Positions 35,314 to 43,101 of a stretch of DNA of 64,000 bases are shown here, piece by piece. The translations under genes and the position numbers were made by a program. Location of the stretch: assembly GCF_008373765.1 (NCBI RefSeq), contig NZ_VUJW01000002.1, positions 1 to 64,000 on the forward strand, written 5' to 3'. Within the stretch, counting starts at the first letter, position 1, and each line of letters opens with the position of its first letter. Below the pieces are notes generated by a model that searched no databases, was not told where the DNA came from, and saw only the letters and a program-made list of their open reading frames with translations. This stretch comes from Nocardioides antri (GTDB lineage Bacteria; Actinomycetota; Actinomycetes; Propionibacteriales; Nocardioidaceae).

Positions 35314-36255
35314 CTAGCGGAAGTCGATGAGGAGCATCCCGGAGTCGTCGTCCGTCGGCGGCTCGACGACCTCTGCCAGCTCCGGCAGCTCGGACAGCTC
35401 GGCAGCGTCGGAGAGGGCGACCGGCTCGGTCGCCTCGCCGACGTACTCCTCCGTGCCGGGCTCGGCCGACGCGACCAGCGTCTTCGGCGCCGACTGCGGC
35501 TTGATGCCGACCACCGCGCGGTAGCACTCGGTGACGTAGGGGAGCTGCATGCCGTCCATGCCACGGCCGAACTCGTCGTAGAACGCGAGCACCTCGCGGA
35601 TCTTCGACTCGCGGGCCTCGGCCGGGAGCGTGGCGACGCTGGAACGCGACAACACCAGGTCCTGGATCGTCTCGCGGTCGACGACCTGCCACTGCTTGAA
35701 GCGCTCGTGCTCGACGGGTCCGAAGTACGGCGACGACTCGAGCTCGTCGCCCGGACCGGCGCCCTGCTCGGGGTTGGCGAGGATCCGTCCGAGCCGCTTC
35801 ACCCACGGGATCCGCTCGTCGCGGGCGTTCCAGACCAGGCTCAGCGAGCCGCCGCGCTTGAGCACCCGTGCGATCTCGGGCAGCGCCTTGTCGTGGTCGA
35901 ACCAGTGGTAGGACTGCGCGGCGATCACGATGTCGAAGGTGCTGTCCGGGACCGGGATCTCCTCGGCCGTGGTCTGGGAGATCCGGGTGACCACGTAGTT
36001 GCGGGCGAGGAAGTCGAGCATCGCCGGGTCGGGGTCGGTCGCGTGGACGTCGTGGCCGAGCGCCACCAGCTCACGGGTGAGCTTGCCCGTGCCGGCACCC
36101 AGCTCCAGCACCGAGAGCGGCTCGTCGCCGGTCAGCCACCGCACCGCGTCGATCGGGTAGCCCGGGCGGCCGCGCTCGTAGGCGCCGACCACGCTGCCGA
36201 AGCAGAGCGCAGGATCGGGGCCTGGAGCGGTGGGGGTGGAATCGTCGGGTGCCAT
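35314..36255 (-). CDS. Class I SAM-dependent methyltransferase
   Basis: 313 residues from the ATG at 36255. Methyltransferase-11-type core: motif I 'VLELGAGTGKLT' (~49-60), 'ATDPDPAMLDFL', motif IV 'FDIVIAAQSYHWF' and motif 'RVLKRGGSLSLVW'. The 'AYERGRPGYP' N-terminus is typical of trans-aconitate/UbiE-like methyltransferases. The last ~70 residues form an acidic, Glu/Pro-rich tail ending 'LLIDFR'. A TAACGT -10 hexamer lies 8 bases before the ATG on this strand and mirrors the one used by the divergent gene. Substrate unknown. Confidence 0.85.
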   Translation of the reverse strand: MAPDDSTPTAPGPDPALCFGSVVGAYERGRPGYPIDAVRWLTGDEPLSVLELGAGTGKLTRELVALGHDVHATDPDPAMLDFLARNYVVTRISQTTAEEIPVPDSTFDIVIAAQSYHWFDHDKALPEIARVLKRGGSLSLVWNARDERIPWVKRLGRILANPEQGAGPGDELESSPYFGPVEHERFKQWQVVDRETIQDLVLSRSSVATLPAEARESKIREVLAFYDEFGRGMDGMQLPYVTECYRAVVGIKPQSAPKTLVASAEPGTEEYVGEATEPVALSDAAELSELPELAEVVEPPTDDDSGMLLIDFR

Positions 36256-36263
36256 CGGGGGCC

Positions 36264-36284
36264 ACGTTAGTCGCTCGGTAACGT
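36264..36284. promoter_or_regulatory. Mirror-image divergent -10 elements
   Basis: ACGTTA (36264-36269) and TAACGT (36279-36284) form an inverted repeat around a 9-base centre. Each serves as a TAACGT -10 hexamer on its own strand, 8 bases before the methyltransferase ATG (36255, minus) and 7 bases before the GTG at 36292 (plus). Both transcripts would be leaderless or nearly so, and the two polymerases would compete for the same DNA. Confidence 0.5.
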
Positions 36285-36291
36285 ACTTCCG

Positions 36292-37020
36292 GTGAGCGCG
36301 GACCCGTTGGCCTGGTTGGTGTCGCTCGAAGGCGTCCCGTCGGCCTTCGCCGGTGCCCGCGACGGCATCGACGCGGTGCTGCGGGATCGGGGCCTCCGTC
36401 GTACCAGCCCGGAGATGACGGCGGAGTCGCTGCTCCGCGGCGCGCATGCCAGCGCCGTCCTCGAGGGGTCCGGGTCCAGCCTCGCCGAGGTCCGTGAGGG
36501 CGAGGCCGACGAGATCGCCGCCGACGCGGTCCGGGTGTCGACGGAGCTGCTGAGCCTCGTGCCCGTCGTACGACGCGCGCCGCTGCAGGCGTTCGCCCGG
36601 CTGCACTCCCTGGCCGGTCACGGCTCGGTGCCCGACGACCGGCTCGGCCGGCCGCGTGACGCCGAGTCGGCCGGTCTCCTGCGCACCGTCGCCGACCTGG
36701 TGACGGCCGCGACCGAGGCACCCGCGCTCGCCGTCGCCGCCGTCGTCCACGCCGAGCTGGTCGTCAACACCCCCTTCGCCTCCCACAACGGGATCGTCGC
36801 CCGCGCTGCCGAGCGGCTGCTGATCGCCGCCAAGGGCGTGGACGAGAAGTCCCTGGTCGTGCCTGAGGCGGCCCACCTGGCGCTGCGGGCGGAGTACGAG
36901 TCGAACCTCCGCGGCTACTCCAGCGGCAAGTCCTCCGGCATCCACTCCTGGCTGCTCTACACCGCCGAGGCCTACGCCGCGGCTGCCGAGGCCAGTCCGC
37001 TGGTCCGCGCCGCCGAGTAA
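36292..37020 (+). CDS. Fic/DOC-like protein with degenerate active site (Rv3662c-like hypothetical)
   Basis: 242 residues, largely alpha-helical. Near residues 152-170 the segment 'VVNTPFASHNGIVARAAERLL' aligns with the Fic signature HPFxxGNGRxxR: PF, an N-G and a final R are kept, but the catalytic His (here Thr), the Gly before Asn and the first Arg are lost. The N-terminal 'GSGSS' region (~63) is reminiscent of Fic inhibitory/flap segments. AMP transfer is therefore unlikely. It is divergent from a methyltransferase and next to the HAD-IB, ssd and tad genes, as in mycobacteria. Role unknown. Confidence 0.7.
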   Translation: MSADPLAWLVSLEGVPSAFAGARDGIDAVLRDRGLRRTSPEMTAESLLRGAHASAVLEGSGSSLAEVREGEADEIAADAVRVSTELLSLVPVVRRAPLQAFARLHSLAGHGSVPDDRLGRPRDAESAGLLRTVADLVTAATEAPALAVAAVVHAELVVNTPFASHNGIVARAAERLLIAAKGVDEKSLVVPEAAHLALRAEYESNLRGYSSGKSSGIHSWLLYTAEAYAAAAEASPLVRAAE

Positions 37021-37035
37021 CTCCCGCTACATGCA

Positions 37036-37073
37036 GGTGGCACCCGAGTTATCGAAATCTCTCGGGTGCCACC
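37036..37073. terminator. Perfect 13-bp inverted repeat downstream of the Fic-like gene
   Basis: GGTGGCACCCGAG (37036-37048) and CTCGGGTGCCACC (37061-37073) pair perfectly around a 12-base AT-richer loop. It begins 15 bases after the Fic-like stop codon, so a terminator or mRNA-stabilising hairpin is the simple reading. A protein-binding operator is possible because the arms are perfect and there is no T-run. Confidence 0.6.
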
Positions 37074-37295
37074 GCTGACACATGATCCCGTGGCTACCAG
37101 GCGTGCATCTCTATCTGCCGCTCCGGAAGTTTTCCGGTGACGTGCGCCCTGTTAGGAAGGGTGGATCGCCGCGTGGGTACCTGGGCCATGTGTTGATCTG
37201 GAGTTCTGCCACCCTTTCTACGCTGGTCGGCGGCCACCTTCAAGGGTTGTCTTTTCCGGCGAGCGGGAGAACCCTGGGGGGTTGGGACGGCCTGT
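37074..37295. other. Intergenic region without a supported gene
   Basis: About 220 bases between convergent genes, visibly less GC-rich than the flanks. It contains GAAGGGTGG (37156) and a matching CCACCCTTTC further on, which could form a long-range stem, and CAACCCCCCAGGGTT-type complementarity near 37275 on the minus strand. A 74-codon frame (37082-37306) has no ribosome site and unlikely composition. I recognise no known riboswitch or ncRNA in it. Confidence 0.4.
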
Positions 37296-38090
37296 TCACG
37301 CGCTGAGGTTGCGACGGCGCGCGCCGACCCACACCGCGGCACCGACCGCGACGACACCACCCACCGCGATCGCGGCGAGGGTCGGCCTCGGCGGGGGGAG
37401 CGGCACCCGGCTGCGCAGGGTGACCGGCCGGCTGAACGTGAGCACCGGCCAGCTGTTCGCCGCGGCCAGCCTGCGCAGCTCCCGGTCCGGGTTCACGACG
37501 TGGGGGTGGCCGACGGCCTCGAGCATGGGGATGTCGGTCGAGGAGTCGCTGTAGGCGTAGCAGTCGGCGAGGTCGTAGCCGCGCTCCTCGGCGAGCGCCC
37601 GGATCGCGTTGGCCTTCTCCTCGGCGTAGGCGTAGTAGTCGATCTCGCCGGTGTACTTCCCGTCGACGATCTCGAGCTTCGTCGCGACGACCCGGTCGGC
37701 GCCGAGCATGGCACCGATCGGCTCGACCACGTCGGTGCCCGAGGACGACACGATCACGACGTCGCGCCCGGCGGCGTGGTGCTCCTCGATCAGCTGGACC
37801 GCCTCGTCGTAGACCAGCGGGTCGACGATGTTGTGCAGGGTCTCGGCGACGATCTCCTTGACCGTGGCGACGTCCCAGCCGGCGACGAGCTGCGACATGA
37901 AGTGCCGCATCTTCTCCATCTGGTCGTGGTCGGCCCCGCCGACGAGGAAGACGAACTGGGCGTAGGCCGACCGCAGCACGCCACGGCGCGAGATCAACCC
38001 GCCGGCCTGGAACGGCTTGCTGAACGCAAGCGCACTCGACTTCGCGATGATCGTCTTGTCGAGGTCGAAGAACGCCGCCTCGGGGGCCAT
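37296..38090 (-). CDS. HAD-superfamily subfamily IB hydrolase (SerB-like phosphatase) with C-terminal membrane segment
   Basis: 264 residues. HAD motif I 'FFDLDKTII' (D9 nucleophile, D11), motif II Ser in 'VIVSSSGTD' (~116), motif III Lys and motif IV 'AYSDSSTDIPML' (~188). The 'KSSALAFSKPFQAGGLISRR' cap entry is typical of the actinobacterial HAD-IB group (Rv3661 type). A hydrophobic stretch (~240-258, 'LAAIAVGGVVAVGAAVWVG') followed by Arg residues anchors the C-terminus. Leaderless start: TACGAT lies 7 bases before the ATG. It is divergent from ssd, as in mycobacteria. Substrate unknown; phosphomonoesterase activity inferred. Confidence 0.88.
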   Translation of the reverse strand: MAPEAAFFDLDKTIIAKSSALAFSKPFQAGGLISRRGVLRSAYAQFVFLVGGADHDQMEKMRHFMSQLVAGWDVATVKEIVAETLHNIVDPLVYDEAVQLIEEHHAAGRDVVIVSSSGTDVVEPIGAMLGADRVVATKLEIVDGKYTGEIDYYAYAEEKANAIRALAEERGYDLADCYAYSDSSTDIPMLEAVGHPHVVNPDRELRRLAAANSWPVLTFSRPVTLRSRVPLPPPRPTLAAIAVGGVVAVGAAVWVGARRRNLSA

Positions 38091-38247
38091 GCGCCCAATC
38101 GTAGGGGCGCGCACCCTGCCTCCGTGGCGCAACTGCGGTTGTCGGCGCGGCCCACCAGCCGTCCACAGGCCCGCCGTGCGGCGCGGCCCTCCACAGCCGC
38201 GGAACACCCCGGCATGGCGGTACGACGCCGCGGCGACATCTTCGTCC

Positions 38248-39324
38248 ATGACCACGATCACCGCGCCCCCTGCCGGCGCCGCACCCGCACCGCTCCTGCT
38301 CACCGCCGACGAGGGTCTGCTCGGCGAGCTGCTGCCGCTCACGGCGGCGGCGGACGTCGTACCCACCACGGCGCGCGAGCCTGTCGCCGCCCTCGCCGCC
38401 TGGAGCCGCGCGCCGGTCGTGCTCCTGGGGGCCGACCTCGCCGACGAGGTCGCCCGGGTCGGGCCGGGCAAGCGGCCGCACGTCTACGTCGTGACGCACC
38501 AGCGGGCCCCGGACGAGCTGTTCCGCACGGCGCTGGCGGTCGGTGCGGAGCAGGTCGTCGAGGTGGCCGGCTCGTCGGCCTGGTTGGTCGAGCTGCTGGC
38601 GGACCTGACCGAGCGACGCACCGCCCGCGGCCGGGTGATCGGCGTGATCGGCGGGTCGGGCGGCGCCGGCGCGACCACCCTCGCGTGCGCGCTCGGCCAG
38701 TGGTCGGCACGCAGCGGCGAGGCGATGGTGATCGACTGCGACCCGCAGGGACCCGGCCTGGACCGGATGCTCGGGCTGGAGCGCACCGACGGCTTCCGCT
38801 GGGACGCCCTGTGCCAGACGACGGGGCGGCTGAGCGCCCGCGCCCTCCGGGAGGCGCTGCCGCGGGCGGGGTCGCTCGGGGTGCTGTCGTGGTACGTCGG
38901 CGCCGGCCCGCAGACCCTGCAGGCGTTCGCCGTGCGGGAGGCCCTGTCGGCCGCGCGCCGCGGCCACGACACCGTCGTGGTCGACCTGCCGCGGACGCCC
39001 GACCGGCTGGTCGACGAGGTGGCGGCCCGCTGCGACCAGCTGCTCGTGGTGACCGTCGGCACCGTGCCCGGGGTGAGCGCGGCGGCGCGGATGCGGGCGC
39101 GGTTCGCCGACCATCCCGGCGTCGGCGTGGTCCTCCGCGGTGAGGACGTCGACGCGAGCGACGTCGAGGCGGCGGTCCGGCTGCCGGTGCTCGTGCAGAT
39201 GCGTGACCAGCCCCGGCTGGGGGAGTCGCTCGACCTCGGGCTCGGGCCGCTGCGCTCGCGGCGCGGGCCCCTCGCCCGCGCGGTGGCGACCCTGCTCGGC
39301 ACGCCCTTCCCGGAGCCGGCATGA
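38248..39324 (+). CDS. ssd: Septum site-determining (Ssd/CpaE/MinD-like) protein of the tad locus
   Basis: 358 residues. A divergent receiver-like N-terminal part (~1-125) precedes a ParA/MinD ATPase domain with a deviant Walker A 'IGGSGGAGATTLA' (~138-150, Thr replacing the signature Lys), 'VIDCDPQGPGLD' and 'VVVDLPRTPD'. In tad loci this place is filled by CpaE/TadZ, which positions the pilus machinery at the pole; in mycobacteria the homologue Rv3660c is called Ssd. The ATG at 38248 has no strong ribosome site; the frame is open further upstream. It overlaps tadA by 4 bases. Confidence 0.85.
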   Translation: MTTITAPPAGAAPAPLLLTADEGLLGELLPLTAAADVVPTTAREPVAALAAWSRAPVVLLGADLADEVARVGPGKRPHVYVVTHQRAPDELFRTALAVGAEQVVEVAGSSAWLVELLADLTERRTARGRVIGVIGGSGGAGATTLACALGQWSARSGEAMVIDCDPQGPGLDRMLGLERTDGFRWDALCQTTGRLSARALREALPRAGSLGVLSWYVGAGPQTLQAFAVREALSAARRGHDTVVVDLPRTPDRLVDEVAARCDQLLVVTVGTVPGVSAAARMRARFADHPGVGVVLRGEDVDASDVEAAVRLPVLVQMRDQPRLGESLDLGLGPLRSRRGPLARAVATLLGTPFPEPA

Positions 39325-40499
39325 CGACGGCCGGCCTGGAGGACGGGTCCGGCCTGGTCGAGGACGTCCGCAGCCGGCTGGCCCGGTCGCCGGGCGACCT
39401 GACGCCGCACCGGGTGGCCGAGGCGCTGCGCGCGGCCGGCCGCCCGGTCGGCGACGCGACGGTGCTCGCCGTCTACGAGGCGCTGAGGCGCGACGTGGTC
39501 GGCGGCGGCCCGCTGGAGCCGCTGCTGCGGCAGCCGGGCGTGACCGACGTGCTCGTCAACGGCGCCCGCGAGGTCTACGTCGACCGCGGCGGCGGCCTCG
39601 AGCGGACCGAGGTGCGCCTGGAGGGCGAGGACGCCGTACGCCGGCTCGCGCAGCGGCTCGTCGCCAGTGGCGGGCGGCGCCTGGACGACGCGGCGCCGTA
39701 CGCCGACGTGCGACTGCCGGACGGGACGCGCTGCCACGCCGTGCTGGCGCCGCTCGCCCGGCCGGGCACGGTGATCTCGCTGCGGGTGCCGCGGCGGGGT
39801 GGGTTCAGCCTCGCGCAGCTCAGGGACGCCGGCACCCTCACCGCCGAGTCCCTCGAGCTGGTGCGGCTGGTGGTGGGCGCGCGGCTGGCGTTCCTCGTCA
39901 CCGGCGGGACCGGCACCGGCAAGACGACGCTGCTGTCCGCCCTGCTCGGCGCGGTCGAGCCCGCCGAGCGGATCGTGGTCGTCGAGGACGCGACCGAGCT
40001 GCGCCCGGACCATCCCCACGTGGTCGGGCTCGAGGCCCGGCCCGCCAACGTCGAGGGCACCGGCACCGTGGTGGTGCGCGACCTCGTTCGGCAGGCCCTG
40101 CGGATGCGGCCCGATCGGCTGGTGGTCGGCGAGGTGCGCGACGGCGCTGTCGTCGACCTGCTGGCCGCGCTGAACACCGGCCACGAGGGCGGCTGCGGCA
40201 CGCTCCACGCCAACTCCGCAGCCGACCTCCCGGCGCGCGTCGAGGCGCTCGCGCTCGCCGCCGGGCTGGGCAGGGACGCCGCGCACAGCCAGCTCGGGTC
40301 GGCGCTCGACGTCGTCCTCCACATGACGAGGGACCGCGACGGCCGACGCCGGCTGAGCGAGGTGGCGGTTCTCGAGCGCGACGAGTCCGGATGGGTGCGC
40401 ACGGTGCCCGCGACCAGGGTCGACCGGGAGGGGGTCCTGTCGGCCGGTCCGGCGGCGGGGCGGCTCCTCGACCTCATCGAGTCGCGGCGGCAGCGATGA
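39321..40499 (+). CDS. tadA: TadA/CpaF-type secretion ATPase
   Basis: 392 residues. Walker A 'GGTGTGKT' (195-202), Asp box 'IVVVEDATEL', Walker B-like 'LRMRPDRLVVGEVRDG' and His box 'GHEGGCGTLHAN' are complete. The N-terminal domain includes 'DVLVNGAREVYVDRGGGL', typical of TadA. It powers pilus assembly as a cytoplasmic hexamer docked to TadB/TadC. Overlaps ssd and tadB by 4 bases on each side. Database families call it the 'helicase/secretion neighbourhood ATPase', which fits the helicase at 44239-46590. Confidence 0.95.
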   Translation: MTTAGLEDGSGLVEDVRSRLARSPGDLTPHRVAEALRAAGRPVGDATVLAVYEALRRDVVGGGPLEPLLRQPGVTDVLVNGAREVYVDRGGGLERTEVRLEGEDAVRRLAQRLVASGGRRLDDAAPYADVRLPDGTRCHAVLAPLARPGTVISLRVPRRGGFSLAQLRDAGTLTAESLELVRLVVGARLAFLVTGGTGTGKTTLLSALLGAVEPAERIVVVEDATELRPDHPHVVGLEARPANVEGTGTVVVRDLVRQALRMRPDRLVVGEVRDGAVVDLLAALNTGHEGGCGTLHANSAADLPARVEALALAAGLGRDAAHSQLGSALDVVLHMTRDRDGRRRLSEVAVLERDESGWVRTVPATRVDREGVLSAGPAAGRLLDLIESRRQR

Positions 40500-41278
40500 G
40501 CGGGTCGGCGCTGGCAGCCTGCGCGCTGGCGGCATGCGCCGCCGCGCTCCTGGCACCGGCCCGCGCCGCACCAGCGCGGCGGGGCAGGCGGGGGCGGTCG
40601 GCGTACCTCGTCGCGGGGGTGGGGCTCGTCGGCGCGGCCTGGTTGCTGGCGGACGAGCCCCGGCTGCTCGTGCTGGGCGGGGTCGCGGTCGGCGCGGTGG
40701 TGGCAGGAGGTCGACTCGTACGCCGGCGCCGGGCTGACGGGGTCGCGGGCCGGGTCCGCGCGCGGGTGGTGGAGATGTGTGACGGGCTGCAGGCCGAGCT
40801 CGCGGCCGGCCAGACCCCCGCCACCGCGCTGGAGCGGGCCGCCGGCGACTGGCCGCTGCTCCTGGCCGCGAGCCGGGCCGGGTCGGCCGGCGGTGACGTG
40901 CCCTCGGCGCTCCGTGAGCTCGCGACCACGGCAGGCGCCGGGGACCTCCGGATCGTCGCCGCGGCGTGGCAGGTGGCACACCGGACCGGTCACGGGCTCG
41001 CCGGCGCGCTCGGCCGGGTCGCCCAGGAGCTGCGGGACGCCGAGCAGACCCGGCGGGTGGTGACCGGCGAGCTGGCATCGGCCCGGGCGACGGCCAGGCT
41101 GGTGGCGGCGCTGCCCGTCGTCGCGCTCCTGATGGGCAGCGGCTCGGGCGCCGATCCGTGGTCGTTCCTGCTCGGCCACCCGGTCGGACTCGCGTGCCTC
41201 GCCGGCGGGGTGGGCTGCGGGATCGCCGGGCTCGCGTGGATCGAGGCCCTTGCGCGCGACGTCGAGCGGGGGCGGTGA
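40496..41278 (+). CDS. tadB: TadB-like type II secretion F-domain membrane protein
   Basis: 260 residues from the ATG at 40496 (ATGA overlap with tadA). N-terminal hydrophobic spans (~1-20, 35-75), a T2SSF domain ('EMCDGLQAELAAGQTPATALERAA' and 'VAHRTGHGLAGALGRVAQELR', ~95-190) and two C-terminal spans ('VAALPVVALLMGSG', 'GLACLAGGVGCGIAGLAWI'). Platform protein in the inner membrane for Flp pilus biogenesis. The frame is open from 39140 as an artefact of GC-rich overlap with tadA. Confidence 0.9.
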   Translation: MSGSALAACALAACAAALLAPARAAPARRGRRGRSAYLVAGVGLVGAAWLLADEPRLLVLGGVAVGAVVAGGRLVRRRRADGVAGRVRARVVEMCDGLQAELAAGQTPATALERAAGDWPLLLAASRAGSAGGDVPSALRELATTAGAGDLRIVAAAWQVAHRTGHGLAGALGRVAQELRDAEQTRRVVTGELASARATARLVAALPVVALLMGSGSGADPWSFLLGHPVGLACLAGGVGCGIAGLAWIEALARDVERGR

Positions 41279-41280
41279 CG

Positions 41281-42009
41281 ATGGTCGCGACGGCCGCCGT
41301 TCTCGCGGCGCTGGCGGCGTTTCTCGTGGTGCCGGGTCGGTCTGCGGTGCCCCCACCTGCGCTGCGGGGTCTGCCGGGCCGGCCGGCGACGGCGCCGGCC
41401 GCCGAGGGTGCGCTCCGCCGGTGGCGGGCGGCCTGGGCCTGCCTCGCGGGCGTCGGAGCGGCGACGCTCCTCGGCGGCGCGGCGGCCCCGCTCGCCGGGA
41501 TCGGTGTCGCCGCCGCGGTGTGGGTGGTGGCGGGCCGGATCGAGCCGCGCGCCGAGCGCCTGCGGCGCGAGGACGTACGCCGCGACCTCCCGCACGTGGT
41601 GACCCTGCTCGGTGCCGCGTTGCGGTCCGGCGCCGCTCCGGGCCCGGCGATCGACCTGGTCCGCCGGGCGCTGCCGGGTGCCGCCGCCGACGTCCTCGGC
41701 CCGATCGCCGCCCGCCTGGCCCTCGGCGCCGACCCGGTCGAGGTGTGGTCCGGCCTCGCCGACGACCCGGCCATCGGGCCCCTCGGACGCACGATGGCCC
41801 GCGCCCACCGCTCGGGCGCGCCGGTCGTCGCGGCCGTCGAGCGGCTGTCCGAGGAGCTCGCGCGGCGGGCCCGCGCGGAGGTCGAGGACCGCGCCCGGGC
41901 CGTCGGCGTCCGGGCCGCGGTGCCGCTCGGCGTCTGCCTGCTGCCGGCGTTCCTCCTCCTCGGCATCGTGCCGCTGGTCGCCGGCCTCGCCCGCTCGATC
42001 GCGTGGTGA
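41281..42009 (+). CDS. tadC: TadC-like type II secretion F-domain membrane protein
   Basis: 242 residues from the ATG at 41281; a GTG at 41275 overlapping the tadB stop is the alternative. N-terminal span, a second around 'GVGAATLLGGAAAPLAGIGVAAAVWVV' (~55-82), the T2SSF domain ('DLPHVVTLLGAALRSGAAPGPAIDLVRRAL', 'AHRSGAPVVAAVERLSEEL') and a C-terminal span ('CLLPAFLLLGIVPLVAGLA'). Pairs with TadB as the second platform component. Last gene before a stem-loop that separates it from the pilin gene. Confidence 0.9.
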   Translation: MVATAAVLAALAAFLVVPGRSAVPPPALRGLPGRPATAPAAEGALRRWRAAWACLAGVGAATLLGGAAAPLAGIGVAAAVWVVAGRIEPRAERLRREDVRRDLPHVVTLLGAALRSGAAPGPAIDLVRRALPGAAADVLGPIAARLALGADPVEVWSGLADDPAIGPLGRTMARAHRSGAPVVAAVERLSEELARRARAEVEDRARAVGVRAAVPLGVCLLPAFLLLGIVPLVAGLARSIAW

Positions 42010-42132
42010 CCGCCGGTGAGCGCCTGCGAGCCACCTGCCGTCCACAGGACCGACGCGCACCGCCGGGTTCCCCAGGTCGGCGTCCGTCGTACCGGACTCG
42101 TCGGCCCGGTCCCGCAGGCTCTTCCCGTCGGC

Positions 42133-42151
42133 GGGCCGCATCGGGCGGCCC
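42133..42151 (+). promoter_or_regulatory. Stem-loop between tadC and the pilin gene
   Basis: GGGCCGC (42133-42139) pairs with GCGGCCC (42145-42151) around a 5-base loop, 22 bases before the pilin ATG and just upstream of its GGAGGTAGGAG ribosome site. It could end part of the tad transcript or protect the 5' end of a processed, more abundant pilin message. Confidence 0.5.
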
Positions 42152-42173
42152 GCCCCGGAGGTAGGAGACGTTC

Positions 42174-42365
42174 ATGACCCGACCCAGCACCCTGCGAGAC
42201 CGCCGCGCCGACCAGCGCGGCATCACCACGGCGGAGTACGCCGTGGGCACCGCCGCCGGCGCCGGCCTGGCCGGCCTGCTCTACAAGCTGCTGACCGGCG
42301 GGTTCGGCGACCGCATGCTGCGCACGCTGTTCGACCACGTCTTCGGCCTGCTCGGCATCGGCTGA
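42174..42365 (+). CDS. Flp-type pilin, DUF4244 family
   Basis: 63 residues with a strong GGAGGTAGGAG ribosome site. Basic leader 'MTRPSTLRDRRADQRG' then the prepilin-like 'ITTAEYAVGTAAGAGLAGLLYKLL': the G|(I/A)xxxEY cleavage pattern with Glu+5 and Tyr+6 of Flp pilins is visible. The hydrophobic helix is followed by a short amphipathic tail. Candidate major pilin. No dedicated prepilin peptidase (TadV) is in the window. Small size fits the actinobacterial Flp-like family beside TadE proteins. Confidence 0.9.
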   Translation: MTRPSTLRDRRADQRGITTAEYAVGTAAGAGLAGLLYKLLTGGFGDRMLRTLFDHVFGLLGIG

Positions 42366-42367
42366 CC

Positions 42368-42727
42368 GTGGCCCGCCGCTCTGAGCGCGGCGCCGTCACC
42401 GCCGAGCTCGCGCTCGGCCTGCCGGTGCTGATCGCGGTCACGACCGGGCTCGTGTGGCTGCTGGCGGTCGGTGCCGCCCAGGTCCGCACCGTCGACGCTG
42501 CGCGCGAGACCGCCCGGGCCGTCGCCCGCGGTGACAACCCGGGCGCGGCGGTGGCCGTGGGGGAGCGGGTAGCACCCGACGGCGTGCAGGTGGAGGTCGT
42601 CACCCAGGGCGGCCGGGTGACGGCCCGCGCTCGCGGTCACGTGCCCGGCCCCGGCGGCCTCTTCGGCTTCCTGCCCGGCGTCGAGGTCAGCGCCGAGGCG
42701 GTGGCCGTGGCCGAGGAGGAGTCGTGA
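42368..42727 (+). CDS. tadE: TadE-like pseudopilin
   Basis: 119 residues, GTG start two bases after the pilin stop. 'RGAVTAELALGLPVLIAVTTGLVWLLAVGAAQVRTVDAARETARAVARG' is the TadE signature: a Glu five residues into the helix and a following amphipathic segment. The remainder is a small extracytoplasmic domain with Val/Gly-rich strands. A minor pilin or assembly factor of the tad pilus. Overlaps the next TadE-like gene by 4 bases. Confidence 0.88.
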   Translation: MARRSERGAVTAELALGLPVLIAVTTGLVWLLAVGAAQVRTVDAARETARAVARGDNPGAAVAVGERVAPDGVQVEVVTQGGRVTARARGHVPGPGGLFGFLPGVEVSAEAVAVAEEES

Positions 42728-43077
42728 GGTCGCCGCGGCGGCGCGACGACGAGGGCGCGGCGACGCTCCTCGTGACCGCGTGCCTTGGGCTCCTGCTCCT
42801 CGTCGGCTGCGCGCTGGCCGTCGTCGCGGCGATGGTCACTGCCCACCGCTCGGCTCAGGCCGCCGCAGACCTCTCCGCGCTGGCGGGCGCGGCTGCGGTC
42901 CGCGACGGCGGCGACCCGTGCGGAGCGGCCGGGGGCGTGGCTGCCGCCAACGGGGCGCGACTGACCAGCTGCGCGGTCGCCGGCGTGGAGGTCGCCGTCG
43001 TGGTCGAGGTGACCGGGCCACGCTGGCTCGGTCAGCGGCACGACCTTTCGGCGCAGGCGCGCGCAGGCCCTGCGTGA
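42724..43077 (+). CDS. TadE/TadG-like secreted protein (Rv3654c type)
   Basis: 117 residues, GTG start overlapping the tadE stop. 'DDEGAATLLVTACLGLLLLVGCALAVVAAMVTAHRSAQAAADLSALAGA' is the 'helicase/secretion neighbourhood TadE-like' pattern: one membrane helix followed by the 'RxxAQAAADLAALA' segment. A Cys pair ('DPCGAAGG', 'TSCAVAG') in the outer part could form a disulfide. It is the last gene of the tad operon; the next gene is on the opposite strand. Confidence 0.87.
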   Translation: MRSPRRRDDEGAATLLVTACLGLLLLVGCALAVVAAMVTAHRSAQAAADLSALAGAAAVRDGGDPCGAAGGVAAANGARLTSCAVAGVEVAVVVEVTGPRWLGQRHDLSAQARAGPA

Positions 43078-43101
43078 CCGGCCGAGGGCCGCCGCCCAGG
43101 T

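Noticed and set aside
37082-37306. 74-codon ORF between convergent genes
   Set aside because: No ribosome site, overlaps the HAD gene end, unlikely composition.
38484-42338. 1284-codon antisense frame over the tad operon
   Set aside because: Antisense to six well-supported genes; Arg/Pro/Ala low-complexity translation.
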